Assembly (NCBI RefSeq): GCF_000720325.1
Contig: NZ_JOJM01000046.1
Span: forward strand, 22,311 to 86,310
Direction: 5' to 3'
Source of the DNA: Streptomyces sp. NRRL B-1347
Lineage (GTDB): Bacteria; Actinomycetota; Actinomycetes; Streptomycetales; Streptomycetaceae
DNA length: 64,000 nucleotides
In this document: positions 9,341 to 17,504 of the stretch, piece after piece
Position numbering within the stretch: the first letter of the stretch is position 1
How the letters are laid out: each line of letters begins with the position of its first letter
Translations under genes and position numbers: made by a program
Notes under the pieces: model-generated
Databases searched by the model: none
The model's input: the letters and a program-made list of their open reading frames with translations, nothing else
What the model was told of the DNA's origin: nothing

Positions 9341-10540
9341 ATGCCGGGCGTGACGTACGACGACGCGCCGCCGCTCGCCGATCTCATGCCGTGGTCCGTC
9401 GCGCCGCTCCGGCCGGGGCGCGGCTGGCCGATGGCGCCCGACGCCGCGTCCCTCAAGGCCCGTTGGGACACGTTCGTCCGCGCCGACGCGGCCGGGCGCG
9501 AGGCGCTGTTCGGGCCCACGCGGGCCCGCACCCTGCACACCTCGGTGGCCCAGCTGCCCGGCTGCGGCGGCGGCACCGGACGCCTCGCCCGCGAGGACGG
9601 GCCCTGCGCCGAACCCGTCCGGGTGGTGCACGGCCCCTTCGACGAGCAGTGGCTGATACCCGATCACCGCCTCCTCGACGCGGCCCGCCCCGAGCTGTGG
9701 CGGGTGGCGGGTGCCGGGCAGCTCTTCCTCACCGAGCAGGGGTACGTTCCCGACGCGGACGCCGGGCCCGCCGTCCTCGCCTCCGCGGTGCTGCCGGACG
9801 GGCGCTCCCCCGCCGGGCGGCCCGGCCGCATCCGCCCGCTGTACCGACGTCCTGACGGCACTGAAACGAACGTTCTACCCAGTCTGTTGGAGTACCTCGC
9901 CCGGCAGTACGGGACGGACGTCGCCCCGGAGGACTTCCTGGCCTGGACCCTGGTCGCCGCGCGGGCCGCGCCCGCGGGCCCCGTCGTGCCGCTCCCCGCC
10001 GCCGCCGACGTGTGGGCCCGGGGTCTTGAGCTCGGGCGCCGCGCGCTCCGGCTCCAGCTGCGCGGGGCCGCGGGCGAGCGGCCGAAGCTGCCCGGCGGGC
10101 GACGGCCGTACGTGCGGGCGCCACTGCCCGCGCGCCCCTCGGGCATCGCCTACGACGCCGACGAAGAGGCCCTGCGGATCGGCGGGGGCGGGCTCATCTC
10201 GCCCGTGCCCGCCGGGGCGTGGGACTTCCGGGTCAGCGGCGTGCGCGTCCTGGAGCTGTGGTTCGAGCGGCGGACGGCTCCGGCGGAGCCCGGCACCCTG
10301 GAGGCCGTCCGGCCGTCGGTGTGGCCCCAGGCCTGGACCTCGCAGCTCCTGGAGCTGATCACGGTCCTGGCCCTGCTCGCGGAACTCCCGGCGTTCACGG
10401 AGCTCGCCGCGGACGACGCGCTCACGGCCACGGAGCTGCACGCGGCGGGCGTCCTGCCCGTCCCCGCGGCGGCCCGGCGCCCGGCCTCGGTGCTCGACCA
10501 CCACGAGGAGGGGCCGGAGGGACAGTTCGCCCTGCTGTGA
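9341..10540 (+). CDS. Stand-alone type ISP restriction/modification-like protein (specificity-domain homologue)
   Basis: A 399-residue protein of a family common in streptomycetes and usually labelled type ISP restriction/modification enzyme. From memory of that family, the features LHTSVAQLPG, GPFDEQWLIPDHRLLDAARPELWRV, GRIRPLYRRPDG and VRVLELWFERRTAPAEPGTLEAVRP are characteristic. They match the C-terminal part of the much larger (~1,500-residue) type ISP enzymes. No nuclease, Swi2/Snf2 helicase or methyltransferase motif (DPPY/NPPY) is present here or in neighbouring genes. It is therefore not a working restriction system by itself. The ATG at 9341 lacks a strong ribosome site; a GTG at 9350 is the alternative. 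It lies 25 bp after the GntR gene. Confidence 0.65.
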   Translation: MPGVTYDDAPPLADLMPWSVAPLRPGRGWPMAPDAASLKARWDTFVRADAAGREALFGPTRARTLHTSVAQLPGCGGGTGRLAREDGPCAEPVRVVHGPFDEQWLIPDHRLLDAARPELWRVAGAGQLFLTEQGYVPDADAGPAVLASAVLPDGRSPAGRPGRIRPLYRRPDGTETNVLPSLLEYLARQYGTDVAPEDFLAWTLVAARAAPAGPVVPLPAAADVWARGLELGRRALRLQLRGAAGERPKLPGGRRPYVRAPLPARPSGIAYDADEEALRIGGGGLISPVPAGAWDFRVSGVRVLELWFERRTAPAEPGTLEAVRPSVWPQAWTSQLLELITVLALLAELPAFTELAADDALTATELHAAGVLPVPAAARRPASVLDHHEEGPEGQFALL

Positions 10541-10596
10541 GGGTCAGGCACGGCCGCCGCGGGGCCCACGAGCCCCTTTGGGAACGGCCGCCCCCG

Positions 10597-10673
10597 CGTC
10601 GCCTCTGTCACGTGACCGGGTTCCCCCGGCCCGGTCCTGCGGGCGGTACCCCAGTCACGTGACAGAGGCGACG
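10597..10673. repeat. Perfect 20-bp inverted repeat, each arm holding the palindrome GTCACGTGAC
   Basis: The left arm CGTCGCCTCTGTCACGTGAC at 10597-10616 is repeated exactly, inverted, at 10654-10673, with a 37-bp GC-rich spacer. Each arm contains the 10-bp self-complementary core GTCACGTGAC, so the layout is two identical operator-like sites facing each other. It lies 57 bp downstream of the type ISP gene and about 65 bp before the dehydrogenase start, in the position of its promoter. A terminator is possible but less likely, because each arm is itself a palindrome and no T-run follows. Confidence 0.75.
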
Positions 10674-10738
10674 GCACACCGCCCCCGCCTAGCGTCGGGC
10701 GTGTCATCGCCCTCCATCACCGTCCGGGAGGAACTCCC

Positions 10739-11743
10739 ATGCACGCCATCCGACTGCACGCCTTCGGCGGTCCCGAGGAACTGCGGTACGAAGAGGTCGC
10801 CGACCCCGAGCCGGGCCCCGGCCAGGTCCGGATCGCCGTACGGGCGGCGGGGGTGCATCTGCTCGACACCGCCCTGCAGCGCGGCGCGGGCGACGAGCTG
10901 CCGTTCCCGCTGCCCGACCTGCCCGTGACGCCCGGCCGCGAGGTGGCCGGGGTCGTCGATCGGCTCGGCGACGGCGTGGCCGAGGAGTGGCTCGGGCGGC
11001 GCGTCGTCACGCACCTCGGCCTGGTCAACGCCGGGTACGCCGAGCTGGCCGTGCGCGAGACGGAGGCGCTGTTCCCGCTGCCGGACTCGGTGTCGTACGA
11101 GGCCGCGATCGCGATGGTGGGCAGCGGCCGGATGGCCCTTGGCGTCCTGGAGGTGGCCGCGCCGACGGCCGACGACGTGGTGCTCGTGACCGCGGCGGCG
11201 GGCGGCATCGGCACGCTGCTCGTGCAGGCGGCGCGGAACCTCGGCGCCACCGTCGTGGGCGCGGCGGGCGGCCCGGACAAGGTTGCCCGGGTGCGGGCGC
11301 TCGGCGCGGACGTCTCGGTCGACTACGACCGTCCGGACTGGGCGGACGAGGTGCGCGCCGCGCTCGGCGGCCGCGAGGTCGGCGTGGCCTTCGACAGCGT
11401 CGGCGGGGCCGCGGGCCGCGCGGCGTTCGACCTCCTCGGCTACGGCGGGCAGTTCGTGATGTACGGCTGGTCGGCGGGGGCGCCGACGGAGTTCACCTCC
11501 AAGGACCTGCACGAGCGCCTGATCACGGCGACGTACGCGCTCGGCCCGCGCGTCCTGCGGGTGCCCGGCGGGCTGCGGGCCCTGCAGGAACGCGCCCTCG
11601 CCGAGGCCGCGAGCGGCAGCATCGAACCGGTCGTCACGACCTTCCCGCTGCGTGCCGCGGCCGCCGCGCACACGGCGCTGCTCGGCCGCGCCACGGTCGG
11701 CAAGGTCGTCCTGCTCGCCTCCGCCGAGACGGTGACGTCATGA
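10739..11743 (+). CDS. Zinc-type alcohol dehydrogenase-like NADPH:quinone reductase
   Basis: A 334-residue medium-chain dehydrogenase/reductase of the quinone-reductase branch. It has a GroES-like N-terminal half (MHAIRLHAFGGPEELRYEEV, LPVTPGREVAGVV) and a Rossmann half with the NADPH-binding motif AAAGGIGTLLVQAAR near residue 160. The Cys/His zinc ligands of true alcohol dehydrogenases are absent, which is normal for this branch. A strong ribosome site, GGGAGG, precedes the ATG. The long inverted repeat at 10597-10673 is a likely control element. Its stop overlaps the start of a second, broken dehydrogenase gene (ATGA), showing that the two once formed an operon. Confidence 0.9.
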   Translation: MHAIRLHAFGGPEELRYEEVADPEPGPGQVRIAVRAAGVHLLDTALQRGAGDELPFPLPDLPVTPGREVAGVVDRLGDGVAEEWLGRRVVTHLGLVNAGYAELAVRETEALFPLPDSVSYEAAIAMVGSGRMALGVLEVAAPTADDVVLVTAAAGGIGTLLVQAARNLGATVVGAAGGPDKVARVRALGADVSVDYDRPDWADEVRAALGGREVGVAFDSVGGAAGRAAFDLLGYGGQFVMYGWSAGAPTEFTSKDLHERLITATYALGPRVLRVPGGLRALQERALAEAASGSIEPVVTTFPLRAAAAAHTALLGRATVGKVVLLASAETVTS

Positions 11744-11948
11744 CGATGCGCGCGATGGCCTTCACGGAGTACGGCGGCCCCGACGTCCTTCGCCCCCTGG
11801 AACTCGACGTCCCGGAGCCGGGGCCCGGGCAGGTGCGGGTGCGGGTCGGGGCCGCGGGCGTCATGCCCTCCGACACGGGCGTACGGCAGGGCGCGATGCG
11901 CCCGCCGGGCACCGCCTTCCCGATCGTGCCCGGCAACGAGTTCGCGGG
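11740..11948 (+). pseudogene. 5' fragment of a second zinc-type dehydrogenase, truncated by a deletion
   Basis: The ATG overlaps the preceding stop. About 70 residues of a clear quinone-reductase/alcohol-dehydrogenase N-terminus are readable: MTMRAMAFTEYGGPDVLRPL, then VPEPGPGQVRVRVGAAGV and IVPGNEFAG. Similarity stops abruptly at about 11948, where the next bases belong in another frame to a LuxR-family gene. The dehydrogenase frame runs on as unrelated Arg-rich sequence to a stop at 12030. The catalytic and NADPH-binding halves are missing, so the product cannot be active. Confidence 0.85.
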
Positions 11949-12452
11949 GACACGGTGCTCGTGGACACCGCGGCGGCCCTCGCCGAGCGGGCGCCGGAGA
12001 CTGCGGCGCGCCTGCTGTACGAGGCGATGACGGCGGCCTGGGCGTCCGGCAGGCGCGCGGCGGTCGACACCGCCCTGGAGCGGGCGACATCCCTTGGCGT
12101 CGAGCTGGCCGCGGACCTGGAGCGCGAGTGCCGGGAGCAGGGCGCGGTGGGGCCGCTGCCGCTGGTGCTGCTCCAGCGGGCCCGGGCGCGCGCGGAGCTG
12201 CGGGCCACGGGCGAGAGCCGGGCGCGGCAGGGCGGTGAGCGGGTGCCGCTGGAGCGGCTCACGCCGCAGGAGCGTCACGTGGTGCGGCTCGCGGCGGCGG
12301 GTCTGACCAACCGGGACATCGACGCCCAGCTGTTCCTGTCCCCGCGCACGGTGGGTTACCACCTGTACAACGCGTATCCGAAGCTCGGGGTGTCGTCGCG
12401 GGGCGAACTGGCCCGGCTCGGTGTCGGGGCGGAAGAAGAGCTGAGCGCCTGA
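11949..12452 (+). pseudogene. 3' fragment of a LuxR-family (probably LAL-type) transcriptional regulator
   Basis: The frame from about 11949 reads GDTVLVDTAAALAERAPETAARLLYEAMTAAW. This resembles the helical-repeat middle part of large ATP-binding LuxR regulators. It ends with an intact LuxR HTH, LTPQERHVVRLAAAGLTNRDIDAQLF followed by SPRTVGYHLYNAYPKLGVSSR, and a stop at 12452. The N-terminal ATPase (Walker) region and most of the middle are gone; the junction with the dehydrogenase fragment is at 11944-11955. A GTG at 11955 could still start a 165-residue HTH-bearing protein, so residual DNA binding cannot be excluded. Confidence 0.82.
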
Positions 12453-12474
12453 GCGTGCTTGCCGGTGGCGTCCC

Positions 12475-12535
12475 GAAGGCGCGCGGGGAACCGCGCGACC
12501 GGCCACGCACGGCCCGCAGGCGAGCACGGCGCACC
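12475..12535. repeat. Diverged copy of the GCGCGGGGAACYGCGCG palindromic repeat
   Basis: The run GCGCGGGGAACCGCGCGAC followed by CGGCCACGCACGGCC resembles the repeat family found at 4040-4078 and 36897-37028. It lies 3' of the LuxR remnant, between convergent transcription units. The 12453-12656 gap holds no convincing gene. Its long frames on both strands lack family-like sequence or a plausible ribosome site. Confidence 0.5.
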
Positions 12536-12656
12536 GGCCGGACAGCAACAGACGCTGGGGGGAGTTACCGGCGCCCGCCGCGTGCCGGGAGTGACGGCGG
12601 GGATACGGGGAGACGCGGGCGCCCCAGGGCGAGGCCGGAGGCGCCCACGCCAGAGA

Positions 12657-12926
12657 TCAGTGGCCGCCGAACAGCGAGCGGCGCAGTCTGCGCAGCGGTG
12701 CGAACAGCGAGACACGGCGCACCTGCGCGCGCTTGCCGCCCCGCTCGTGCGCGGCGCCACGCGAGGTCAGCTCGCGCATCAGCAGGGTGGCCTCGGCCGC
12801 CTCGCGCTGCGGGACGGCGGGACCGCCCAGCACCGAGAGATGACGGTCGAGGCGCCTACTGCTCGCGCCGCTCCCACAAGTGATCGCAGGGACCCTCGCC
12901 CTGCTGCGCACTGTTATCTGTTCCAT
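12657..12926 (-). CDS. Small conserved-looking basic hypothetical protein
   Basis: An 89-residue protein beginning MEQITVRSRARVPAITCG and ending in the basic, hydrophobic tail SLFAPLRRLRRSLFGGH. It looks like a small hypothetical protein widespread in streptomycetes, but I cannot name a family with certainty. There are no membrane segments or catalytic motifs. Two Arg-rich stretches suggest nucleic-acid, lipid or protein contact. The ATG at 12926 is preferred over an upstream GTG that would add 34 atypical residues. It lies downstream of, and in the same direction as, the anti-sigma gene. Function unknown. Confidence 0.6.
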   Translation of the reverse strand: MEQITVRSRARVPAITCGSGASSRRLDRHLSVLGGPAVPQREAAEATLLMRELTSRGAAHERGGKRAQVRRVSLFAPLRRLRRSLFGGH

Positions 12927-13042
12927 GTCACTCCCCACCCGTACGAGGGCACCCGGCCCAGGGCAGGTTAACCCTATCGCCCCACCATGACACTCGTGTA
13001 TCCCGGTGGCGGGATTCACCTTCTCCACAAGGAGGTTGACGG

Positions 13043-13864
13043 TTACTCTCCGAATCCAACTGATTCCAGGGCGAGTTGGACCAGAGGCTTACTCGTGGGC
13101 TTCGCGGAGCCGCCGTCGGGTTCCATGGTGACAGCGAGTGATCTCGCTCGCGTGCTGAGATCCTTCGCAACCACCGGCGTTTCGCCATCGAGCAGCCCGA
13201 GCGAGCGGGGCGCGGACCCGGCGCGCATCACCCACAGTTGATGCGCGCGCCCGTCCGGGGGCCTGCCGAGGCCCGTGACGCTCACCACGGCCCGCCGCTC
13301 CGCACGGGACACGACCACGGCGATGCCCCGCCCCCGCGCGTCCCTGCCGGTGCTCGCGCGGGCGTCGGGCGCGGCCAGGACGTGGGCGATCTCACGTGCG
13401 GCGGCCCGTTCGTCGGCCAGTTCGCCGTCGGTGCGGGCCAGTGCGAGGGCCAGGACGCCGACGGCGAGGAGGGCGAGGACCGCGGCGGACGCGGCGAGCG
13501 CGAACAGGGCCCGGCCGGGTTCGCGGCGCGGCGGCGCGCGCAGGGGCTCGGGCCCGGCCCGCCGCTCGGCGGGCTCCTGGGCCGTGGTGCGCACGGCGGC
13601 GAGTATGCGCTCCCGCAGGTCCTCGGGAGCGGGGACGGAGGCCGCGCGCGCCAGGCGCACCGTGTCGGCGGCCAGCGCGCGCACCTCGTCGGTGCATCGG
13701 GCACAGGTGGCGAGGTGCTTCTCGAAGCGGCGGGTCTCGTCCGGGTCGAGGGCGTCGAGCGCGTACGGCACGGCGAGGGAGTGCATGGAGTGGAGGGGCC
13801 CGAGCCCGAGGTCGCTCGCGTACCGGCGCAGGCGGCGCAGCGGTCCGGTCTCCGCAGGGCTCAT
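13043..13864 (-). CDS. RskA-family anti-sigma factor (zinc-type, membrane)
   Basis: Membrane-bound inhibitor of the sigma factor encoded just upstream. The N-terminal cytoplasmic part has the anti-sigma zinc motif H-x3-C-x2-C (KHLATCARC) after the typical opening MHSLAVPYALDALDPDE. One transmembrane helix (LFALAASAAVLALLAVGVLALAL) lies near residue 140. The extracytoplasmic RskA domain contains GRAHQLWVMRAG. Total 273 residues. The start at 13864 overlaps the sigma stop (ATGA), showing translational coupling. A downstream ATG at MHSLAV is also used by some homologues. Such factors usually release sigma by regulated proteolysis or redox change of the zinc site. Confidence 0.92.
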   Translation of the reverse strand: MSPAETGPLRRLRRYASDLGLGPLHSMHSLAVPYALDALDPDETRRFEKHLATCARCTDEVRALAADTVRLARAASVPAPEDLRERILAAVRTTAQEPAERRAGPEPLRAPPRREPGRALFALAASAAVLALLAVGVLALALARTDGELADERAAAREIAHVLAAPDARASTGRDARGRGIAVVVSRAERRAVVSVTGLGRPPDGRAHQLWVMRAGSAPRSLGLLDGETPVVAKDLSTRARSLAVTMEPDGGSAKPTSKPLVQLALESVGFGE

Positions 13865-14403
13865 GCGGCGGCGCCCAGACAGTCGCGCAGCCGCAGCAGG
13901 CCGTCCCGCATGCGGGTCTTGACGGTGCCGAGCGGCACGGACAGGCGCCGGGCCACCTCGCGATAGGTGTAGCCGTCGTAGTAGGCGAGCGTGAGCGCCT
14001 GGTGCTGGAGGTCGGTCAGGCGCTCCAGGCAGCGGCGCACCCACTCGCGCTCCAGGCTGCCCTCCACCTCCTCGGCGACCTGGTCGAAGGGCGGTCCTTC
14101 GCCGCGGTGGGCCGCGCGCCGCTCGCGGTCGCCGGCGGCGCGGGCGCTGCGCACCCGGTCGACGGCCCTGCGGTGGGCGAGGGTGAGGATCCAGGACAGG
14201 GCCGTGCCCCGCGCCGGGTCGAAGCGGCCCGCCGTGCGCCACAGTTCGAGCAGCACCTCCTGGGCCACCTCCTCGGACTGCGCCGGGTCGCGAAGGACGC
14301 GCCGCACCAGGCCGTAGACCGGCCCGGACACCAGCGCGTACAGGTCCTCGAAGGCCTTGTGGTCGCCGTCGGCCACCCGTGGCAGCAGTTCGTCCGCGTC
14401 CAC
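13861..14403 (-). CDS. sigK: ECF sigma factor, SigK-like (ECF19 type)
   Basis: A 180-residue group-4 sigma factor. Region 2 (about 15-85) contains DHKAFEDLYALVSGPVYGLV and the DNA-melting stretch PARGTALSWILTLAHRRAVDRVRS. Region 4 (about 120-175) contains LTLAYYDGYTYREVARRLSVPLGTVKTRMRDGL. The pairing with an RskA-type anti-sigma factor is the usual arrangement for SigK proteins. The start is placed at GTG 14403 because GGGAGAGGGGGG precedes it at good spacing; a TTG at 14439 would add 12 unusual residues. It is divergent from the DUF4331 operon, which is the likeliest regulon member nearby. Confidence 0.93.
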   Translation of the reverse strand: MDADELLPRVADGDHKAFEDLYALVSGPVYGLVRRVLRDPAQSEEVAQEVLLELWRTAGRFDPARGTALSWILTLAHRRAVDRVRSARAAGDRERRAAHRGEGPPFDQVAEEVEGSLEREWVRRCLERLTDLQHQALTLAYYDGYTYREVARRLSVPLGTVKTRMRDGLLRLRDCLGAAA

Positions 14404-14608
14404 CCGTGTCCCCCCTCTCCCGGTTTCCCGGGCGCTCAATTCTGGACTCGGTGGGGATTCGGGGCGAGCCCTTGGACCGGATTGGCGCGCCGCCGCCGGA
14501 TTCCCGGGCCGCGGGCCAATCCGCCGCCGCCCCGGCGCCGAATGGCATGCGTCAGGCAGGCCGTGCGGTCAGCGCGCGGCCCGTACCGCCGAAGTGAGGA
14601 CGGACGCG

Positions 14609-16156
14609 ATGACAGCAGTCTGCACACACCGCGTGAGGCGCCGGGGGATCCGTGGTGTCGCCGCGCTGGTCTGTGGGGCGCTGGCCGCAGGGGGGCTCGC
14701 AGCCGCCGGGGTCAGCACGCTTCGACCGGAGGCCGCGAGCGCCTCCAGCCACCGGGAGGCCCCGCTGATCTCGGGGCAGCCGGAGTACGACAACACCGAC
14801 GTGTACGCCTTCGTCAGCCCGGACCGGCCGGACACGACGACGCTCGTCGCCAACTGGATTCCGTTCGAGGAACCAGCGGGCGGCCCGACCTTCTACCCCT
14901 TCCCGGAGGACGCCCAGTACGACGTGCACATAGACAGCGACGGCGACGCGCAGGGCGACCTGCTCTACCGCTGGACGTTCGACACGCGCACGAAGAACGG
15001 CAACACCTTCCTCTACAACACCGGTCAGGTCACCAGCCTGGACGACCCGGACCTGAACGTGACGCAGTCGTACGACATCGACCTGCTGCGCCTGAAGGAC
15101 CAGAAGGTCGTCTCGACCAAGAAGATCGCCGACGATCTGCCGGTCGCGCCGTCGCACGTCGGCAAGGCGTCCATGCCCGACTACGGCAAGCTGCGCGGCC
15201 AGGCGGTGCGCAAGCTACCCGGCGGGACCACCGCGTTCGCCGGGCAGGCCGACGACCCCTTCTTCCTCGACCTCAGGGTCTTCGACCTGCTGTACGGGGG
15301 CGACCTGTCGGAGGTCGGCCGGGACACGCTCGCCGGGTACAACGTGAACTCCGTGGCCCTGCAGGTGCCGACCGCCGAGATCCGGCAGTCGGAGAAGCAG
15401 CCGATCGTCGGCGTCTGGTCGACGACGCAGCGCAAGAACGCGGCGGGCAAGTGGACCCAGGTGTCCCGGCTCGGCGCGCCGCTGGTGAACGAGGTCGTCG
15501 TCCCGATGAAGGACAAGGACAAGTTCAACGCCTCGTCGCCGTGGAACGACGCGGACTTCCTGCCGTACGTCACCAAGCCGGAACTGCCGCGGCTCATCGA
15601 GTCCATCTACAAGATCAAGGCGCCCAAGGAGCCGCGCAAGGACCTGGTGTCGGTGTTCCTCACCGGCGTGAAGGACCTCAACCAGCCGCCGAACGTGCGG
15701 CCCGCCGAGGCGCTGCGCCTCAACACGTCCATCAAGCCCGCCGCGTCGCCCAAGCGGCTCGGCGTGATCGACGGCGACAACGCGGGCTACCCCAACGGAC
15801 GACGGCTCGCCGACGACGTCGTGGACATCTCCCTGCAGGTCGTCGAGGGCGAACTCGTCGGCCAGAAGAACGACTTGGGGGACGCCGTGAACACCAACGA
15901 CCAGGCCTTCGGGAACTCCTTCCCGTACCTGGCGCTGCCCACCTCCGGGTCGCGGGGACCGGTGGCCGAGAAGGGCGGCACCAGCGCGCGTGACGCCCTC
16001 GTCGGCGGGGGGCGGCCGGTGGCCGGCAGCGGCTCGTCGGGCTCCGACGACACCGTCCTGATCGCGTCGTCGGCCGTGGGCGGCGCCGGGGCGCTGCTCG
16101 TCGCCTGCGGGCTCCTGTGGTGGCGGCGCACCCGCGCCACGGCCGGGGGTGCCTGA
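14609..16156 (+). CDS. Secreted DUF4331-domain protein with C-terminal membrane anchor
   Basis: A 515-residue exported protein. It has a Sec-type signal (RRRGIRGVAALVCGALAAGGLAAAG, roughly residues 8-40) followed by ASSHREAPLISGQPEYDNTDVYAF, the hallmark start of DUF4331. That motif gives the mature N-terminus a conserved SSHREAP. The domain fills residues 45-455, then comes a Gly/Ser linker and a terminal hydrophobic helix with WWRRTRA. The protein is thus probably tethered outside the membrane. Biochemical function of DUF4331 is not established. It is the first gene of an operon with TPR and NicO genes and divergent from sigK. The ATG follows GAGGACGG. Confidence 0.9.
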   Translation: MTAVCTHRVRRRGIRGVAALVCGALAAGGLAAAGVSTLRPEAASASSHREAPLISGQPEYDNTDVYAFVSPDRPDTTTLVANWIPFEEPAGGPTFYPFPEDAQYDVHIDSDGDAQGDLLYRWTFDTRTKNGNTFLYNTGQVTSLDDPDLNVTQSYDIDLLRLKDQKVVSTKKIADDLPVAPSHVGKASMPDYGKLRGQAVRKLPGGTTAFAGQADDPFFLDLRVFDLLYGGDLSEVGRDTLAGYNVNSVALQVPTAEIRQSEKQPIVGVWSTTQRKNAAGKWTQVSRLGAPLVNEVVVPMKDKDKFNASSPWNDADFLPYVTKPELPRLIESIYKIKAPKEPRKDLVSVFLTGVKDLNQPPNVRPAEALRLNTSIKPAASPKRLGVIDGDNAGYPNGRRLADDVVDISLQVVEGELVGQKNDLGDAVNTNDQAFGNSFPYLALPTSGSRGPVAEKGGTSARDALVGGGRPVAGSGSSGSDDTVLIASSAVGGAGALLVACGLLWWRRTRATAGGA

Positions 16157-17504
16157 GGTGAACCACGTCTCCGGGCGCGGGCTCCTCGCCGCCGTCGCCC
16201 TCGCGGTCGCCATGACCGGTGGGGCGCTGGCGCTCGGCGGGGTGCCTTCGGACTCGGGTGAGGGGCGGCCGCCAGCGGCGGCCGCCCCGCCCGCCGCCGC
16301 GCGGAACCGCGCGCCGGACACCTCCTGGAACCGGCTGCTCGCCGCCGACCTGGACCGCGGCGTGGCCGCGCTCCGGGCGCGGGTGCGCAGCCAGCCCAAG
16401 GACGCCCGCTCCTGGGCCGCGCTCGGCACCGCCTACGTCGAGCAGGCCCGGCTGCGCGCGGACCCGTCCCGCTACGCGGAGGCCGAGCAGGCCCTGCGGC
16501 GCGCGCTCGCGCTGCGCCCCGACGACGACTCCGCGCTCGCCGGGCAGGCCGCGCTCGCCGCCGCCCGGCACGACTTCGGCAAGGCCCTGCGGTACGCGGA
16601 GCGGGCGCTCGCCGTGAACCCGTACCACGAGGGGGCGCTGTCGTCCCGCGTCGACGCGCTCGTCGAACTCGGCCACTACGACCGGGCGGCGCAAGCCGTG
16701 CGGGAGGCCGACGCGCGCCGCCCCGGCGTCCCCGTCTTCACCCGGTACGCGTACGTACGGGAGCTGCACGGCGACGTGGCCGGGGCCCGGCGCGTGCTGC
16801 GCCGGGCCGCGACGGCGGCGCGGTCCCCCGGGGACGTCGCGTACGTCGCCACGGCGCTCGCGCAGCTGGCGTGGCGGCAGGGCGAGTACGCCGCTTCCCT
16901 GCGCCACTGCGCGGCCGCGCTGCGGGCCGACCCCGGGAACCTTCCCGCCCTGGAGACGCGCGGGCGGGCCAGGGCCGCGCGCGGCGAGACGGCCGCCGCC
17001 ATCGCCGACCTGCGGTCCGTGGTCACCCGGCGGCCGCTGCCCGGGCCGCTCGTGGCCCTCGGCGAGCTGTACGAGGCCCGCGGGGACCGGGCGCGCGCCC
17101 GCGAGCAGTACGGGCTGATCGGCTCCTGGGTGCGGCTCGCCCGCGCGCACGGGGTCAACCCCGACCTCGACACCGCGCTCGCCGCCGCGGACCACGGCGA
17201 CCGGGCCGCGGCGCTGCGCGCGGCGCGGGGCGAGTGGGAGCGGCGGCACACCGTGCACACGGCGGACGCGCTCGCCTGGGCGCTGCACGTCAACGGGCGC
17301 GACCGGGAGGCCCTGCGGTACGCGCGGCACGCGACCGGCACGGGGGTGCGCGACGCGTCCTTCTTCTACCACCGCGGCGTCATCGAGTCGGCCCTGTCCC
17401 CCAAGGCGGGCCGCGACTGGCTGCGGGCCGCCCTTGACCTCAATCCGGGGTTCTCTCCCCGGGGTGCCGAGGAGGCGCGACGCCTCCTGGGGGTGAAGCC
17501 ATGA
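16149..17504 (+). CDS. Exported tetratricopeptide-repeat protein
   Basis: A 451-residue protein with an N-terminal hydrophobic segment (about 10-35) and then several TPR-like helical pairs. Clear units include ARSWAALGTAYVEQARL, SALAGQAALAAARHDFGKALRYAERALAVNP, and GDVAYVATALAQLAWRQGEYAASLRHCAAALRADP. TPRs bind partner proteins, so this is a likely scaffold for the DUF4331 protein or the transporter encoded on either side. It overlaps the DUF4331 stop by 8 bp. A GTG at 16158 is an alternative start. The stop overlaps the next start (ATGA), so the three genes are tightly coupled. Confidence 0.85.
   Translation: MPEVNHVSGRGLLAAVALAVAMTGGALALGGVPSDSGEGRPPAAAAPPAAARNRAPDTSWNRLLAADLDRGVAALRARVRSQPKDARSWAALGTAYVEQARLRADPSRYAEAEQALRRALALRPDDDSALAGQAALAAARHDFGKALRYAERALAVNPYHEGALSSRVDALVELGHYDRAAQAVREADARRPGVPVFTRYAYVRELHGDVAGARRVLRRAATAARSPGDVAYVATALAQLAWRQGEYAASLRHCAAALRADPGNLPALETRGRARAARGETAAAIADLRSVVTRRPLPGPLVALGELYEARGDRARAREQYGLIGSWVRLARAHGVNPDLDTALAAADHGDRAAALRAARGEWERRHTVHTADALAWALHVNGRDREALRYARHATGTGVRDASFFYHRGVIESALSPKAGRDWLRAALDLNPGFSPRGAEEARRLLGVKP

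Noticed and set aside
9341..12452. Genomic or defence island around the type ISP-like gene
   Set aside because: There is no integrase, tRNA, transposase or companion restriction gene; the deletion scar nearby does not by itself indicate an island.
12453..12656. Small gene in the gap between the LuxR fragment and the 89-residue protein
   Set aside because: Frames are open on both strands because of GC bias, but none has a ribosome site plus natural composition; part of the gap is a dispersed repeat.
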